From Acanthamoeba lenticulata (Eukaryota > Discosea > Longamoebia > Acanthamoebidae), in assembly GCA_002179805.1 (NCBI GenBank), contig NAVB01000026.1, positions 1 to 35,266 on the forward strand: 35,266 bases of DNA. Reading direction: 5' to 3'. Numbering within the stretch: position 1 is the first letter of the stretch; every line of letters begins with the position of its first letter. Position numbers and translations under genes: made by a program. The notes beneath the pieces were generated by a model. It ran no database searches and was not told the DNA's origin. It was given only the letters and a program-made list of their open reading frames with translations. This document shows positions 11,801 through 20,574 of the stretch, piece after piece.

Positions 11801-11951
11801 GTGTTGGCGTTTGCTCATTTGTGCTCTTCTTGTTGGAGACAAGAACCTGACGGTACGATGATCATCGATGCAGGAGAACGCTTTCCCGCGGTACCTCAAG
11901 AGCGAGGAGCATCGCACACTCCTCAAGGCGAATGGACCGTCGGCGCCCTGA
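8879..11951 (+). CDS. LIM-domain / RGS-domain signalling protein with low-complexity inserts
   Basis: Six exons join in frame: 8879-10019, 10274-10410, 10494-11171, 11269-11376, 11451-11789 and 11874-11951, giving 826 residues. An N-terminal half finger has CLYC (78-81) and HTRC (103-106). After a long Ser/Pro/basic linker comes a full LIM domain with CATC, HIDC, CSSC and CLDC. A second LIM follows at once with CAGC, HRKC, CGSC and CARC, but 184 Ser/Thr/Asn/Gly-rich residues separate its CAGC from its HRKC. The C-terminal exons encode an RGS domain: TIEELLADESLLHAF, EAILFYLDVEAFKRLK, FFEGLQKHVFNLLK and ENAFPRYLKSEEHRTLL. RGS domains speed GTP hydrolysis by G-alpha; LIM domains bind partners, often cytoskeletal. 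A role linking G-protein signalling to the cortex is inferred. The third intron appears to use a GC donor at 11172. Confidence 0.85.
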
Positions 11952-12640
11952 TTTGGGCCGCACTACACACGTCTAGACACATGCGAGTTCTCTTTCTTTC
12001 TGAGACGAGGGCACATACGACCGACCGCGCACGTTAGGCACTACGCGGCCTGGCTTCATGACCCGCCCTCGTCCTCTTCCGTTTTCTCCACTGTTTCCTC
12101 CTCGGCCACGTTGAGAACTGGCCACCAGAATGCACTCCTCGTTTGTTCCCTGAAGCCCGCCACACGGCAACTTGTTCCTTCTTCCATGCCCCCGCACTTG
12201 ACCATCTGGTGGGAGCAAGTGCCAAGCAAGAGGCAGCTGCCTGTGTCCAGCAAGAGTCCCTCCGTGAACGTTCACAGAGAAAGCTTCTTGTCGTGCTCGT
12301 TGCCGGCTACCAACAGGTAAATCTGGGCTTTGGGTGGGTCTCACTATGTTCTCTTTTGGGGTGTGCTTGTCGATCTTGTCTGTCGCCGGGCAGCCGTGGT
12401 TCCTCAGCCAAGGAACAGCTGATCTACAAAAGGAGACCAGGTGATCTGCCAAAGAGAAAGTGAGGGCGGGTGCACTTGGAGCACCAGGCTCTTGAGGGGA
12501 CATGACGGTGGTCTCAGCAGCTGGTCTTGGACCAAGGTGGTGCGGCAACTTGCGGCCCTCTGGATGGCCACCTATAAAACACGCTGGTCTAGAGCCTTGG
12601 TGCTCACTCACGCCAACCTACTCTCACCTCCTGCCCAACA
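11952..12640. other. Intergenic gap, no gene firmly supported
   Basis: These 689 bases lie between the LIM-RGS stop and the next start. On the plus strand a frame is open from 12062 to a good donor after CAACAG near 12316. Joined to the acceptor GGGCAG near 12392, it would end WFLSQGTADLQKETR and stop near 12461, but it has no ATG and no recognised domain. On the minus strand a 212-codon frame (12611-11973) is open, with unremarkable composition. The TATA box of the next gene sits at 12573. Confidence 0.4.
12573..12579 (+). promoter_or_regulatory. TATA box (TATAAAA)
   Basis: A perfect TATAAAA in GC-rich surroundings lies 61 bases before the ATG at 12641. This is the clearest core promoter element in the window. 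Confidence 0.65.
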
Positions 12641-13853
12641 ATGATGCAACACAGCACTTGGACTCTGGCTTTCTGTCTTATCAGCCTTGTGGCGATGAGC
12701 ACTTCCGCTGATCCAACATCCTACATCAAGGCCTACCCTGCTCTCTCTGTCTCTGGTATGGTCCTGTGTCTTGGCTCTTGGTTTTCGCGTCCTCACCCAA
12801 CGCGGTTTCGTTCCAGGTTGTGGCTCCTCGCCATTCAACCTGACCATGGCGGCCTGGCAGGTCAGCAGCTGCACCTACGTCATCAAATACTCCATCTACG
12901 GGCAACCCGGCATCTCTGACTTTGGCTTCAGTCTGGCTTCGAACGCCGCACGATCCATTTCAGTCTCGGGCTGCTCGAGCAATTCCTGGTCCTCATCGGG
13001 GGGCGAAGGCAACGAGTGTACCATCAGCGGCCCTTATGCGTCCTGGCAAGCTGCTGGCTCGCTGGTCAAAGTCGACGCCAATGGCGGATGCGACGAGGCG
13101 GCCGACTTCTGGGTGACCGCGTCGATGACCTCGCTGGGCACAGATGGCGGTGCGCCTCTCGACCACCTTTAGTCTCGTCTCCAGGGCAAGAGGCGCTCAT
13201 TCTTCTTCTTGTCCTTCACAGGATACAGTTTGGGATTGAAGGCCGCCACGTCGTGCTGGACATGCAACAACGCGCCTTACGCCTTCGTGGGCGTTTCTTC
13301 GTGTAACTCGAGCTCCTCGCCTTCAGCGTCACCTTCTCCTTCCATGTTGCCTTCTGCTTCGGGCTCCCCTTCGCCGTCCATCTCGCGGTCGCCTTCGCCC
13401 TCGGCTTCCCCTTCATCAACTTCATCGCCATCTGCCTCACGATCGCCTTCTCCTTCGCCATCCCCTTCAACCTCGGTTTCAGCTTCGCCTTCCCTCTCGC
13501 CTTCGCCCTCGGCGTCGCCCAGCGCTGACCCTTCGGCCTCGTCATCTCCGTCTGCTTCCCCGTCCCCTTCGTCCTCTGCTTCCCCGTCGCCTTCTCCCAA
13601 GACGACTCCGCCCAACTCGCCCGCGGCCGGGGCGATTGCTGGCGGCGTTGTGGGCGGCATCGCTGGCGTCGGCGCAGCGGCTGCCCTGCTTGCTGGCGCT
13701 GGGTACCTGGTGCATCGATGGATGAACAAGGCGAGCGTGCCTGACGCTCCGGCCTCGGCGCTGGACAGTGCCGCAGATCACTCGGGTGGGGTGAACGCCC
13801 TCTTCATCGACGAGAACGCCATGCAGCCGAACCCACTCTTTGACCGCGTGTAG
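12641..13853 (+). CDS. Type I membrane protein with Cys-containing ectodomain and Ser/Pro mucin-like stalk
   Basis: Three exons join in frame: 12641-12755, 12817-13149 and 13222-13853, giving 359 residues. The protein has a signal peptide (MMQHSTWTLAFCLISLVAMSTS) and an ectodomain of about 190 residues with paired cysteines (CGSS, SSCTYV, SGCSS, NECTIS, GGCDE, SCWTC). A stalk of roughly 100 residues made of SPSPSAS-type repeats follows (about 13310-13615). The single membrane span is AGAIAGGVVGGIAGVGAAAA continuing through LLAGAGYLV, rich in GxxxG spacing. The cytosolic tail of about 50 residues begins HRWMNKA. The stalk should be heavily O-glycosylated and extend the ectodomain from the surface (inference). 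The ectodomain was not recognised. A TATA box precedes it and no other gene shares its promoter. Confidence 0.85.
13310..13615 (+). repeat. Degenerate Ser/Pro codon repeat (TCNCCNTCN)
   Basis: A roughly 6-18 base imperfect tandem repeat of Ser-Pro-Ser-Ala/Pro codons encodes the mucin-like stalk. The reverse strand shows a long open Glu/Gly frame that is only its mirror. Confidence 0.85.
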
Positions 13854-13950
13854 CGCTGCGGTCACTGTGATCGTCTTGTAGATACATGATGAAGAGAGCT
13901 CTGCTTCCAAGAAATATTTATATTTGAACGCAATTGTGCAATTGCGCTCA
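13854..13950. other. Convergent 3' intergenic region with inverted repeat
   Basis: Between the stops of two converging genes lies an AT-rich segment. It contains an 18-base perfect inverted repeat: arms 13929-13936 (CGCAATTG) and 13939-13946 (CAATTGCG) with a 2-base spacer. It may mark 3' end formation or be a protein-binding site; the sequence alone does not decide. Confidence 0.4.
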
Positions 13951-15841
13951 TCACAGCTTGGCGGAAGCAGCTGACGACGCAGCGACAACAGGCGCCGGAA
14001 ACGGGACCGAGAATCGGCGGCCAAGTGCCGCGAGCTCGCTCGCCACGACCGGGTCCAACGGTATCTGTGCAGACGCCAACATGAGCGCTTGGGAAGAAGG
14101 AGAGAAAGAAGAAGCTCAACGCACGCCATGCTTCCGTCGGACCGCCTCCACCTTCATCTCGGGGTCGTTCGGGAGGAGCACCGCCTCACCCTCTTTGGAC
14201 GGCTCCTGACGCACTTCCTCGGTCATCTGCTGCATGGCCTGAATCATATGTTTACAATGAAAAACCTGAGCCGGGAAGAGATGACACAGGTGCGGGGGAA
14301 GGGAGAGCGCACTCGCAGAAACTGGGGCAGGGACACGCAGGCGTCGCACCGGGCGATCAGGTAGAACTGGCCCAGCCGACGCTTGGCGCTCATGTCCGAC
14401 GCTTTGTGGAGGACGGAGGGGAGAAGGGAGGGCAGCGTGAGGGCGGAGAGGAAAGAAGAAGAAGAAGAAGAAGAAGGAGAAGCCGTACTCGAGCCATACA
14501 TTTGCACCGTGTGGTGGCCAAACGCCATTCCCAACAGGGCGGTGCAGAGGATCTCCACCACGGCCGCCAGCCCAAAGCCCTGACATAGAGGATGACAAAA
14601 GGGATCGCGCAGGACCGGTCAGAACAAGCCCAGAGAGGGGGGGGATGGGGATGCATCGGCCAGCAGTCTCCATTCCTCGACGTGCCTTGTAGCCGCCGGT
14701 GGCCAGAAGGGACGAGGCCAAGTGCGGGTCGGTGGTCGGGTTGCCCTGCTCGTCTGCCACGGTGCCCTCCGGCATCCTGCCCGCGCACCATAAACGCGTT
14801 GGTGACGAGACAAGACGACCATGGAGGAGGAGAAGAACAAGGAAGCGCCTACGCCTGTCCAGTCTTGCGGGCGGCCTCGACCTTATTCCAGGGGATGACG
14901 CTGGTCGCCATGTCCAGACAAAAGGGCGTCCGCTCCTCCCGCGGACAGGCGAACGCGATCGGGTTGGTGCCAAAGTAGGGCTGCTTGCCTGTGCATGTGC
15001 ATGTGTGCGTCAAACAGGCGCGCCCAGCCGCTGCGAGAAGAACGCGTGGTCGGGGAACCGGACCATTGTGCGAGAGGATCTTGGGGCCGGTGTTGGTGAA
15101 GGCAAAGGCCAGGTAGCCCCGCTCGGCCGCGCGCAGCACGTAGGAGGCCATCATCCCCGGATGGCTAATTAATGCCGTGGCAACAAAGGCGTGTGAGCCA
15201 GGAACGATGCAACTTGCTGGTGTTGGGTGGTGGTGGGCGTACGTGGAGTTGATGACGCCCACGGCCGCCACGCCGTACTGCTTCGCCCTCTCGATGCCAA
15301 TGTCGATCGCCTTGAATCCGGCTGCGGCGCCAAAGGCGTGGTCTGGTACGTAGTCAAGCCCATGAGGTGAGCACAACAACGAACCGATGAGGATGATGCA
15401 CGTGCCCGCGTCGAGCACGACAAAGGCCGGAAAGGTGGAAGTCCATGTCATGGCAGGCTTCGCGTTGATCCCTCCCGCCACCAGGTTCTGCAGTGGCCAT
15501 GTTTGTGGGGCGGCTCAGTGTTTGGCCGGTTTGCGAACAACAACACGGTCGGCATGCGCACCTCGACGTAGTGAGGCAGAAGCCGTATGCCTGAACATTG
15601 TAAGTAAGCGCCACCAACTAGACGTCACTCGAGGGTAAGTAGAGAGGGAGAGGAGCAGGGACGCACCATGGGAGTCTACGCCGCGAAGAGACCCCTCGGT
15701 CAGCGACGACGCCACAGCGACGGCTGATTCGGCCTCACACCCGGCTTTCTCCAAGATAGCGCGAGCAAACTGCTCCAGCTGGGTGCCATCGACAGGGTAA
15801 CAGGCCCCTGCTGCCCTCATGTCCTTATTGCCATTCATCAT
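13951..15841 (-). CDS. Malate/L-lactate dehydrogenase family 2 (Ldh_2) oxidoreductase with C-terminal AKL
   Basis: The start is ATG 15841 and the stop TGA is at 13953-13951. Family blocks appear in order: LEQFARAILEKAGCEAESA, RGVDSHG (about 15670), NAKPAMTWTSTFPAFVVLDA, AKQYGVAAVGVINSTYAHH, GMMASYVLRAAERGYLAFAF plus TNTGPK, GTNPIAFACPREERTPFCLD plus MATS (about 14970-14900), DEQGNPTTDP, GFGLAAVVEILCTALLGMAF and LGQFYLIA. These are the NAD(P)-binding and substrate-site motifs of the Ldh_2 family (malate, lactate, ureidoglycolate or sulfolactate dehydrogenases). It catalyses 2-hydroxyacid/2-oxoacid interconversion; the exact acid is unknown. The protein ends ASAKL, and AKL fits the type 1 peroxisomal signal. 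About eight short introns interrupt it; one contains a GAA microsatellite (14455-14476). Some joins are approximate. Confidence 0.82.
14455..14476. repeat. (GAA)n microsatellite inside an intron
   Basis: About seven GAA units lie within an intron of the Ldh_2 gene. On the coding strand they form the polypyrimidine (TTC) tract after the donor near 14502. They are not coding. Confidence 0.8.
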
Positions 15842-16099
15842 GTTTTCTTTTTACTCATTTCCTCCTTTTTTTTTTCAATTCAAACTTTTGGTGACATGGC
15901 TCGAGCCACACATGGACGAGAAGTGGTCACGGACCTGTACGAGAAATCTGCAAGCCGGCGGCATGTGTCCAGGCGAGTGTGATCGGTTCACCACGGACCG
16001 CTGATGGCACGACGATGGGTACTTAAACGTGCTGTCTCGTCGTTCTCTCTCCTACAGCACCCCCGACACAAACACCTCCACAAGAGACTCTCCGACCTC
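15842..16099. promoter_or_regulatory. Divergent promoter between Ldh_2 and the CAA cyst-wall-type gene
   Basis: These 258 bases contain a long T tract (about 15866-15880) and a TACTTAAAC box (about 16020-16028), 70-80 bases before the CAA gene ATG. No exact TATA box is present. If the CAA protein is encystation-specific, its control elements should lie here. Confidence 0.4.
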
Positions 16100-17915
16100 A
16101 TGAAGGTGCCAGCACTGGGTCCGAGCCTTCTTCTCCTTCTTCTGCTGCTAAGCTGCAGCGTCGCGCTGGCTTCATCGTCCGCCGAGGAGGACCAGCAGGG
16201 CCTGCGCCACTGGCCAAGCGGAGGTATTGCTTCCCCCACATGTCTTCTTCTTCTTCGCTTGGCTTGGTGATGCTGATGTTGATGACACGTTGATCGGTTG
16301 CGATCGAGCAGGCGAGCACGATGGGGATCATCAGTACAAGACCACGACGAGGGAGTCCTACCCGCACCACACCACGGAGGACTACAAGACCACCACCAAG
16401 GAGCACTACCCGCCCAAGACCACCACCAAGGAGGAGTACGAGACGACCAGCAAGTACTACCCGCCCAAGACCACGACGGACGACTACAAGACCACTACCA
16501 AGGAGCACTACCCACCCAAGACCATCACTGAGGAGTGCCACGACGAGACCACGACGACCAAGTACTACCCGCCCAAGACGACCACCGACGAGTACAAGAC
16601 AACCTCCCAGTACTACCCGCCGAAGACCACCACGGAGGAGCACAAGACCACGACGCAGTACTACCCGCCCAAGACGACCACCCCCGAGTGCAGTACGACG
16701 ACCGCCCAGCCGCCCAAGGCCAAGATGTGCGACTTTGATGGGCTGGCCGCGTGCCGCGCGAAGGGCGAGGCCAAGTATGACCGCTGCCTCGAGCGCAAGA
16801 AGGCGGCCTTTGCCTCTTGCCAGTCGGACGCCCAAGACAAGTTTGATCGCTGCGTGCACAGCTGCGGCCAGCCGCAGAGGACCGGCCCCGGCTTCGCCCC
16901 AGGCGAGGACCAACAGCGCCCCGGCGAGGTCGACGTCGAGACGTACAACCTCCGCTACGCGCGGTGCGCGAGGGAACTGGACGAGGACAAGGAGCACTGC
17001 GCCGTCCAGCGCCAGGTGGCCCACGCCGGCTGCAAGGCCGCGCGCGAGTGCCGCGACCTCAAGTGCCTCCGCTTCATCGCCGACTGCGAGAAGTGCCCGC
17101 CCTCCACAGAGTACCCGCCGCCTTCGGGCTCGTACTCGTGCCCGGCGACCGACTTCTTCGGCCCGGCGGCCGACTTCAACGTCTTCCTGTCCGGATCCGA
17201 CTACTACATCTACGACCTCGACCTCGTGAGCGGCGATATCGAGGGCCGCGTCGCGGTCAACGGCGGCTTCCGCGTCAAGTCCTTTGGCACCGCGCAGCGC
17301 TACGAGTGCCCGGACACGGTCGAGCAGGCCAAGAAGTTCAACCTGGTCGTCAACGGCAAGATGGACTACACGAACGGGCAGCTGTTCTGCGGCTCCTCGC
17401 TCGCCGTCACGAGCATGAACAACCCGTCGCTGCGCCAGGAGGCCCTTGGCGCCGCCAACGTGCGCGTGGGCGCCGGCCAGACCGTAAAGAGCCTCTCTGG
17501 CGTGGACTTTGGCGCCACCGCGGGCTACCTCCAGGGCGTCAGCGACTACTTTGCCAAGTACTCGGCGGGCGCCCATGGCTACTTCCGCGTGGCGCAGGTC
17601 ACGCCCAGCGAGCTGCGCACGCTCAGCATCCCCGCAGGCGACTACGTGCAGGTGATCAACATCAAGGGCGACGGCGACATCAACTTCACCGGCTTCGAGA
17701 TCGACACCAAGCTCGACCCGTCGCGCGTCATCTACAACGTCGTCGGTGGCAACAAGGTCACCATCAGCGCCTTTGGTCTTGCTGGACACCTGTTGGCCCT
17801 CCACTCGGACGTCATCCTCGAGAACGCCCACGTGACCGGCAACGTCTACGCGCGTTCCCTCACCGGTAGCGGCAGTGGCCAGGTCAACCTCGCGACGTGC
17901 TCCAAGACCTCATAA
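16100..17915 (+). CDS. Secreted Thr-repeat / Cys-rich / choice-of-anchor A protein (Jonah-type cyst wall lectin)
   Basis: Two exons (16100-16223 and 16312-17915, intron 88 nt, GT-AG, phase 1) encode 575 residues. The start was chosen at 16100 because it opens directly into a signal peptide (MKVPALGPS, Leu run, ALASSS). Next come about nine repeats of the form YPPKTTT-acidic-YKTT (16330-16690), then a basic Cys-rich region of about 130 residues with helical CxxxKxxxxxxC-like spacing (16720-17100). The C-terminal 260 residues fit the choice-of-anchor A domain: ADFNVFLSGSDYY, GDIEGRVAVNGGF, LVVNGKMDY and, at the end, GHLLALHSDVILENAHVTGN plus VYARSL. In Acanthamoeba, proteins with this layout (Thr/Lys/Cys-rich region plus CAA) are the published Jonah lectins, abundant in the cyst wall and binding cellulose or chitin. 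Assignment to Jonah is by architecture, not sequence comparison. Confidence 0.85.
16330..16695 (+). repeat. Tandem 39-45 nt repeats encoding YPPKTTT units
   Basis: About nine imperfect units share ACTACCCGCCCAAGACCAC-type cores. They encode Thr-rich, Lys/Tyr-containing segments likely to be O-glycosylated. Repeat number could vary between strains by slippage (inference). Confidence 0.85.
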
Positions 17916-17971
17916 TAGTTGCCCCCACTGCTCTACTTGCCTTCTCCTTTCTGCCGGCCATGGCACTATAA

Positions 17972-17977
17972 AATAAA
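17972..17977 (+). terminator. AATAAA polyadenylation signal of the CAA gene
   Basis: A canonical AATAAA lies 57 bases past the stop codon at 17913-17915, inside an AT-rich island between two converging genes. Confidence 0.55.
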
Positions 17978-18034
17978 ATGAAATGTACATCTTTTTTACT
18001 CTTTTGCATGTCAGTTTTAAAAGAGAGCAACCTC

Positions 18035-18363
18035 TCAGTTGCCTCGCATGGCGCCACCGGGTTGCATCTGGTGGCCTTGGTCTCGATGCTTCCTGGCCTT
18101 GGGGGGCAAGCCGCTGGAGTGCTTGGAGTGGGCGGGGAGGTAGTCCCGTCCATACACTTGCCTCTCCTGTGCTCGCTTGTCGAAGGTGGGCGCGAGGCTA
18201 ACGTTATCAAGCCCTGAGGAGGTTCGCCCCAATTAAAAAAGCCGAAACATAACTTGGCAAGTGAAGGGGAGGGGAGGCGTCGCGTACCCTCAGGGTGGCG
18301 CTGAGGGTCTTCAATGACGGGTTCAACGAGGCCCAAATGGTTGAGGAAGAGGACAGCGTTCAT
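18035..18363 (-). CDS. Small two-exon hypothetical protein (84 aa)
   Basis: ATG 18363 opens exon 1 (18363-18288), ending ...QRHPE. A 74-nt GT-AG intron with a T-rich tract (18287-18214) joins in phase 1 to exon 2 (18213-18035), which begins GLDNVSLAPTFDKRAQER and ends GGAMRGN at a TGA. The predicted product is basic and hydrophilic, with a short hydrophobic N-terminus (MNAVLFLNHLGLVEP), a Tyr/Arg block (RQVYGRDYLPAHS) and Lys/His/Gln-rich C-terminal half. No family was recognised. Support comes from the clean splice sites and preserved frame; the alternative is random open sequence. The gene converges on the CAA gene. Confidence 0.45.
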
Positions 18364-19205
18364 GTTATGAGTGTTGTGAGTGCGTTGTGGTGTGTCTGCG
18401 TCTGAAGGGTGCGTTGTGCCTTTGTGCGCGGTGGGGGCTATGGTTCTGGTTGGCTCAGCGCCTTGTCAAACTTGATGTTTCCCGAAGGGACTCTTCCGCG
18501 GACGATGTCAGAAAGTGATCCAAATTTTCTAAACGCAACCAGCGAAATTTAAGGTACGGGCGACTTGGCGGAATGCGCATGCTTTAAATTTTAGAAATAA
18601 GAGGCATCTGCAGCCGCAGTTGTGCCTGCGCCGGCGGTGATCTCAGCTGGTGGAGGCATCTCACGTGCTCCAGTGGTCATACGCCAGTGGCTATGTGCAC
18701 ATAGCACCGTACGCCACGTCATCAACAACCAATCAGTTCGACGCCAACGCCAACGGCTGGGCTGACCCCTGCGAGTGTGACGCTCACCTTGCGCGTGCCT
18801 ATTGCCGCGCGGGCCGGTGGTGTCTTCATCGCGCTCGGCGTGCCGGTTGTCAGATCCGATGTGTCGACCACTCAATGGGAGCAAGAGGCTGAGTCGGCGA
18901 TGTAGGCCAGTGCGCTTGGGGTCATCTTGACCTCTGCGAGTTGACCTGGAGAAGAACTCCCACGAACAGAGGAGTTGCTCGTGGTGCAGCCGCGGATGTT
19001 TCGGTTGTCCGAGTGCGTCACATTCCTGGTCATGCGCTTCGGGATGGCCAGATGGCACAGACGATTGTTTGCCCTGACGGCTACACTAGCCAACGCAGCG
19101 GCAGGACTTTAACATTAGGTGCCCCCAGCATGGATTGCTCATCATGATGCACTTCCTTTTTGTAGATGAATGTTGATGCTCTCGGGACAACTACACAAGT
19201 GGCGC
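18364..19205. other. Gene-poor interval with a CCAAT-containing element
   Basis: No gene is firmly supported in these 842 bases. Short open frames on both strands lack splice support and recognisable domains. It contains one of two copies of a 24-base sequence (18713-18736) that also occurs in the promoter of the SnoaL-like gene. The right end is the 3' flank of the minus-strand membrane protein gene. Confidence 0.5.
18713..18736 (+). promoter_or_regulatory. 24-base element, copy 1 (CACGTCA ... CCAATCAG)
   Basis: It is identical over 24 bases to 20575-20598. It combines an ACGT-core bZIP-like half (CACGTCA) with a perfect CCAAT box (CCAATCAG, 18729-18736). No plus-strand gene was found just downstream, so its target here is unclear. 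Confidence 0.4.
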
Positions 19206-19941
19206 TCACACCTTGGAGGAGGCCTGCTGCTGGGGCGGGTACTGCTGGTACATGTAGCTCTGCGGCTGCGGCGGATGCTGCTGCACGTGCTGCGGCACAG
19301 CAGGCTGGTGGTGATGGTGATGCACGGTGGGGTGCCCGCCGCCCACCACAGTGTAGGCTCGTCGGCGGCGGCGGCGGACAGCGCGCACGCAGAGGCCCGT
19401 GCAGGCGCTGAACGCGCCCACACCCACGACGACACCGGCCACGATCACAACAATGGCGCCCGTGCTCAATGCTGTGTGGGGGAACAACAAGTTGTGTCAG
19501 CAGATACATTCTTCAAAAATGGCGAGATCTTGCAATGAAAGATGTATCGTGGACGTACTGCAGCTGGAGGAGACGCAGAGAACGCCATCGAACGAGCACG
19601 AGCAGTCGTACTGTAACCCCAAATCATTAACAAAACGAAACAAAACTACGTAGGGAGGGTGAGGCACGTACGTCGCACATGAAGTTGTCGGAGCGGCCGA
19701 CGACGCACTCGCAGTAGTCCTTGCTGGTGACGTCTGGATACTTGTAGGGGCAGTTGGAGTTGTCAGTGTTGCGGATGGTCATGGCGTCCTTGGCCCCTCC
19801 GTCGATCGAGGTGACCGCCGGAGCCGTGCCGGCGAAGCGGCTGCTGATGGTCTGATCATTTTGCTGGCCGACATTGCCCTGTCCGGTGAGAGGAGAGAGA
19901 AGGAGCGAGATGGCGATGAAAATCGAAGCCAGGCCTTGCAT
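19206..19941 (-). CDS. Small type I membrane protein with Cys-containing ectodomain and His/Gln/Pro-rich tail
   Basis: Three exons join in frame: 19941-19672, 19610-19559 and 19471-19206, giving 195 residues. A signal peptide (MQGLASIFIAISLLLSPLTG) is followed by an ectodomain of about 90 residues. Its cysteines cluster as NCPYKYPDVTSKDYCECVVG, NFMCD and YDCSCSFDGVLCVSSSC. The single span is GAIVVIVAGVVVGVGAFSAC, with a stop-transfer RAVRRRRRRA. The cytosolic tail is low-complexity: HHHHHQPAVP, QHPPQPQSYMYQQYPPQQQ. Tails rich in PPQ/YxQQYPP are known in proteins that bind WW or profilin-type partners, but this is only a compositional hint. No family was recognised. The start was chosen as the first Met before the signal peptide. 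Confidence 0.75.
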
Positions 19942-20324
19942 ATCTTGTGTCTTCTTCTTGTTGTTGTTTAGGTGTCCTTGATGTCTCTAGCTCAGCTCTC
20001 GCTAAGTAGTACCGTTCGCTCAACTCCGAAATTGAGGGAAAGGCCAGTGGGCGTTCCAAATTTTACGTGAAGCAAGACTCGGACAAATCGGACGAGGTGT
20101 TGAGGCCCGGGAGTCTGGTCCGACTGGGAGTGGGAGTGTCTCCAACAAATAAAACTAAAAACAGGCTTCATGCGTGAGGTTGAAGCACCCACAAAACTGT
20201 GCTCGAGAGCGCCTTCGTGCTCAAGCAGTGCCTGTTGGACGGCGCCGGGGCGTTTGGCAACAACACTATCGACGTGCTGGACGCAACTTACTTCTTCATC
20301 AACACAAACCCACAACAACAACCA

Positions 20325-20369
20325 CTACAACATGCAGCAGCTGTTGACTACAACATGCAGCAGCTGTTG
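20325..20369. repeat. Two tandem copies of a 23-base unit
   Basis: Copies 20325-20347 and 20348-20369 share CTACAACATGCAGCAGCTGT and the next two bases. Each carries the palindrome CAGCTG flanked by CAACA/TGTTG arms, so each unit can also fold as a small hairpin. Confidence 0.8.
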
Positions 20370-20574
20370 GGGGTCAGTTTTGTGGTTGGAGGAAGAGGCC
20401 GCCTTTGGTAAGATCCATTTTTTCGGTGGGCTTTGTTGGAGTTGACGCGCGAGGACGACGTCGCCACACAGGCCTGCAGGAGGTAGCCGCAAGCGAAAGA
20501 AGCTGATCAAGTTCCTCCTCCCGCCTGTCTTCGTTCCTAACCTCCAGTTGATCCGGCTCCTCGTGGGTTTTTTG

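Noticed and set aside
13277..13729. Minus-strand Glu/Gly/Asp repeat frame
   Set aside because: It is the reverse complement of the Ser/Pro stalk repeats and has no independent support.
14400..14510. Poly-Ser insertion in the Ldh_2 enzyme
   Set aside because: It is intronic: it begins at a donor (GTATGG) and the family sequence resumes after the next acceptor.
16098..17831. 577-codon open frame on the minus strand opposite the CAA gene
   Set aside because: It is a mirror of a GC-biased coding exon: Val/Ala/Asp/Glu/Arg-rich, no domain, and it opposes a well-supported secreted protein.
18591..19058. 155-codon minus-strand frame
   Set aside because: Arg/His/Gly-rich, no signal, domain or splice support, and crosses the 24-base CCAAT element.
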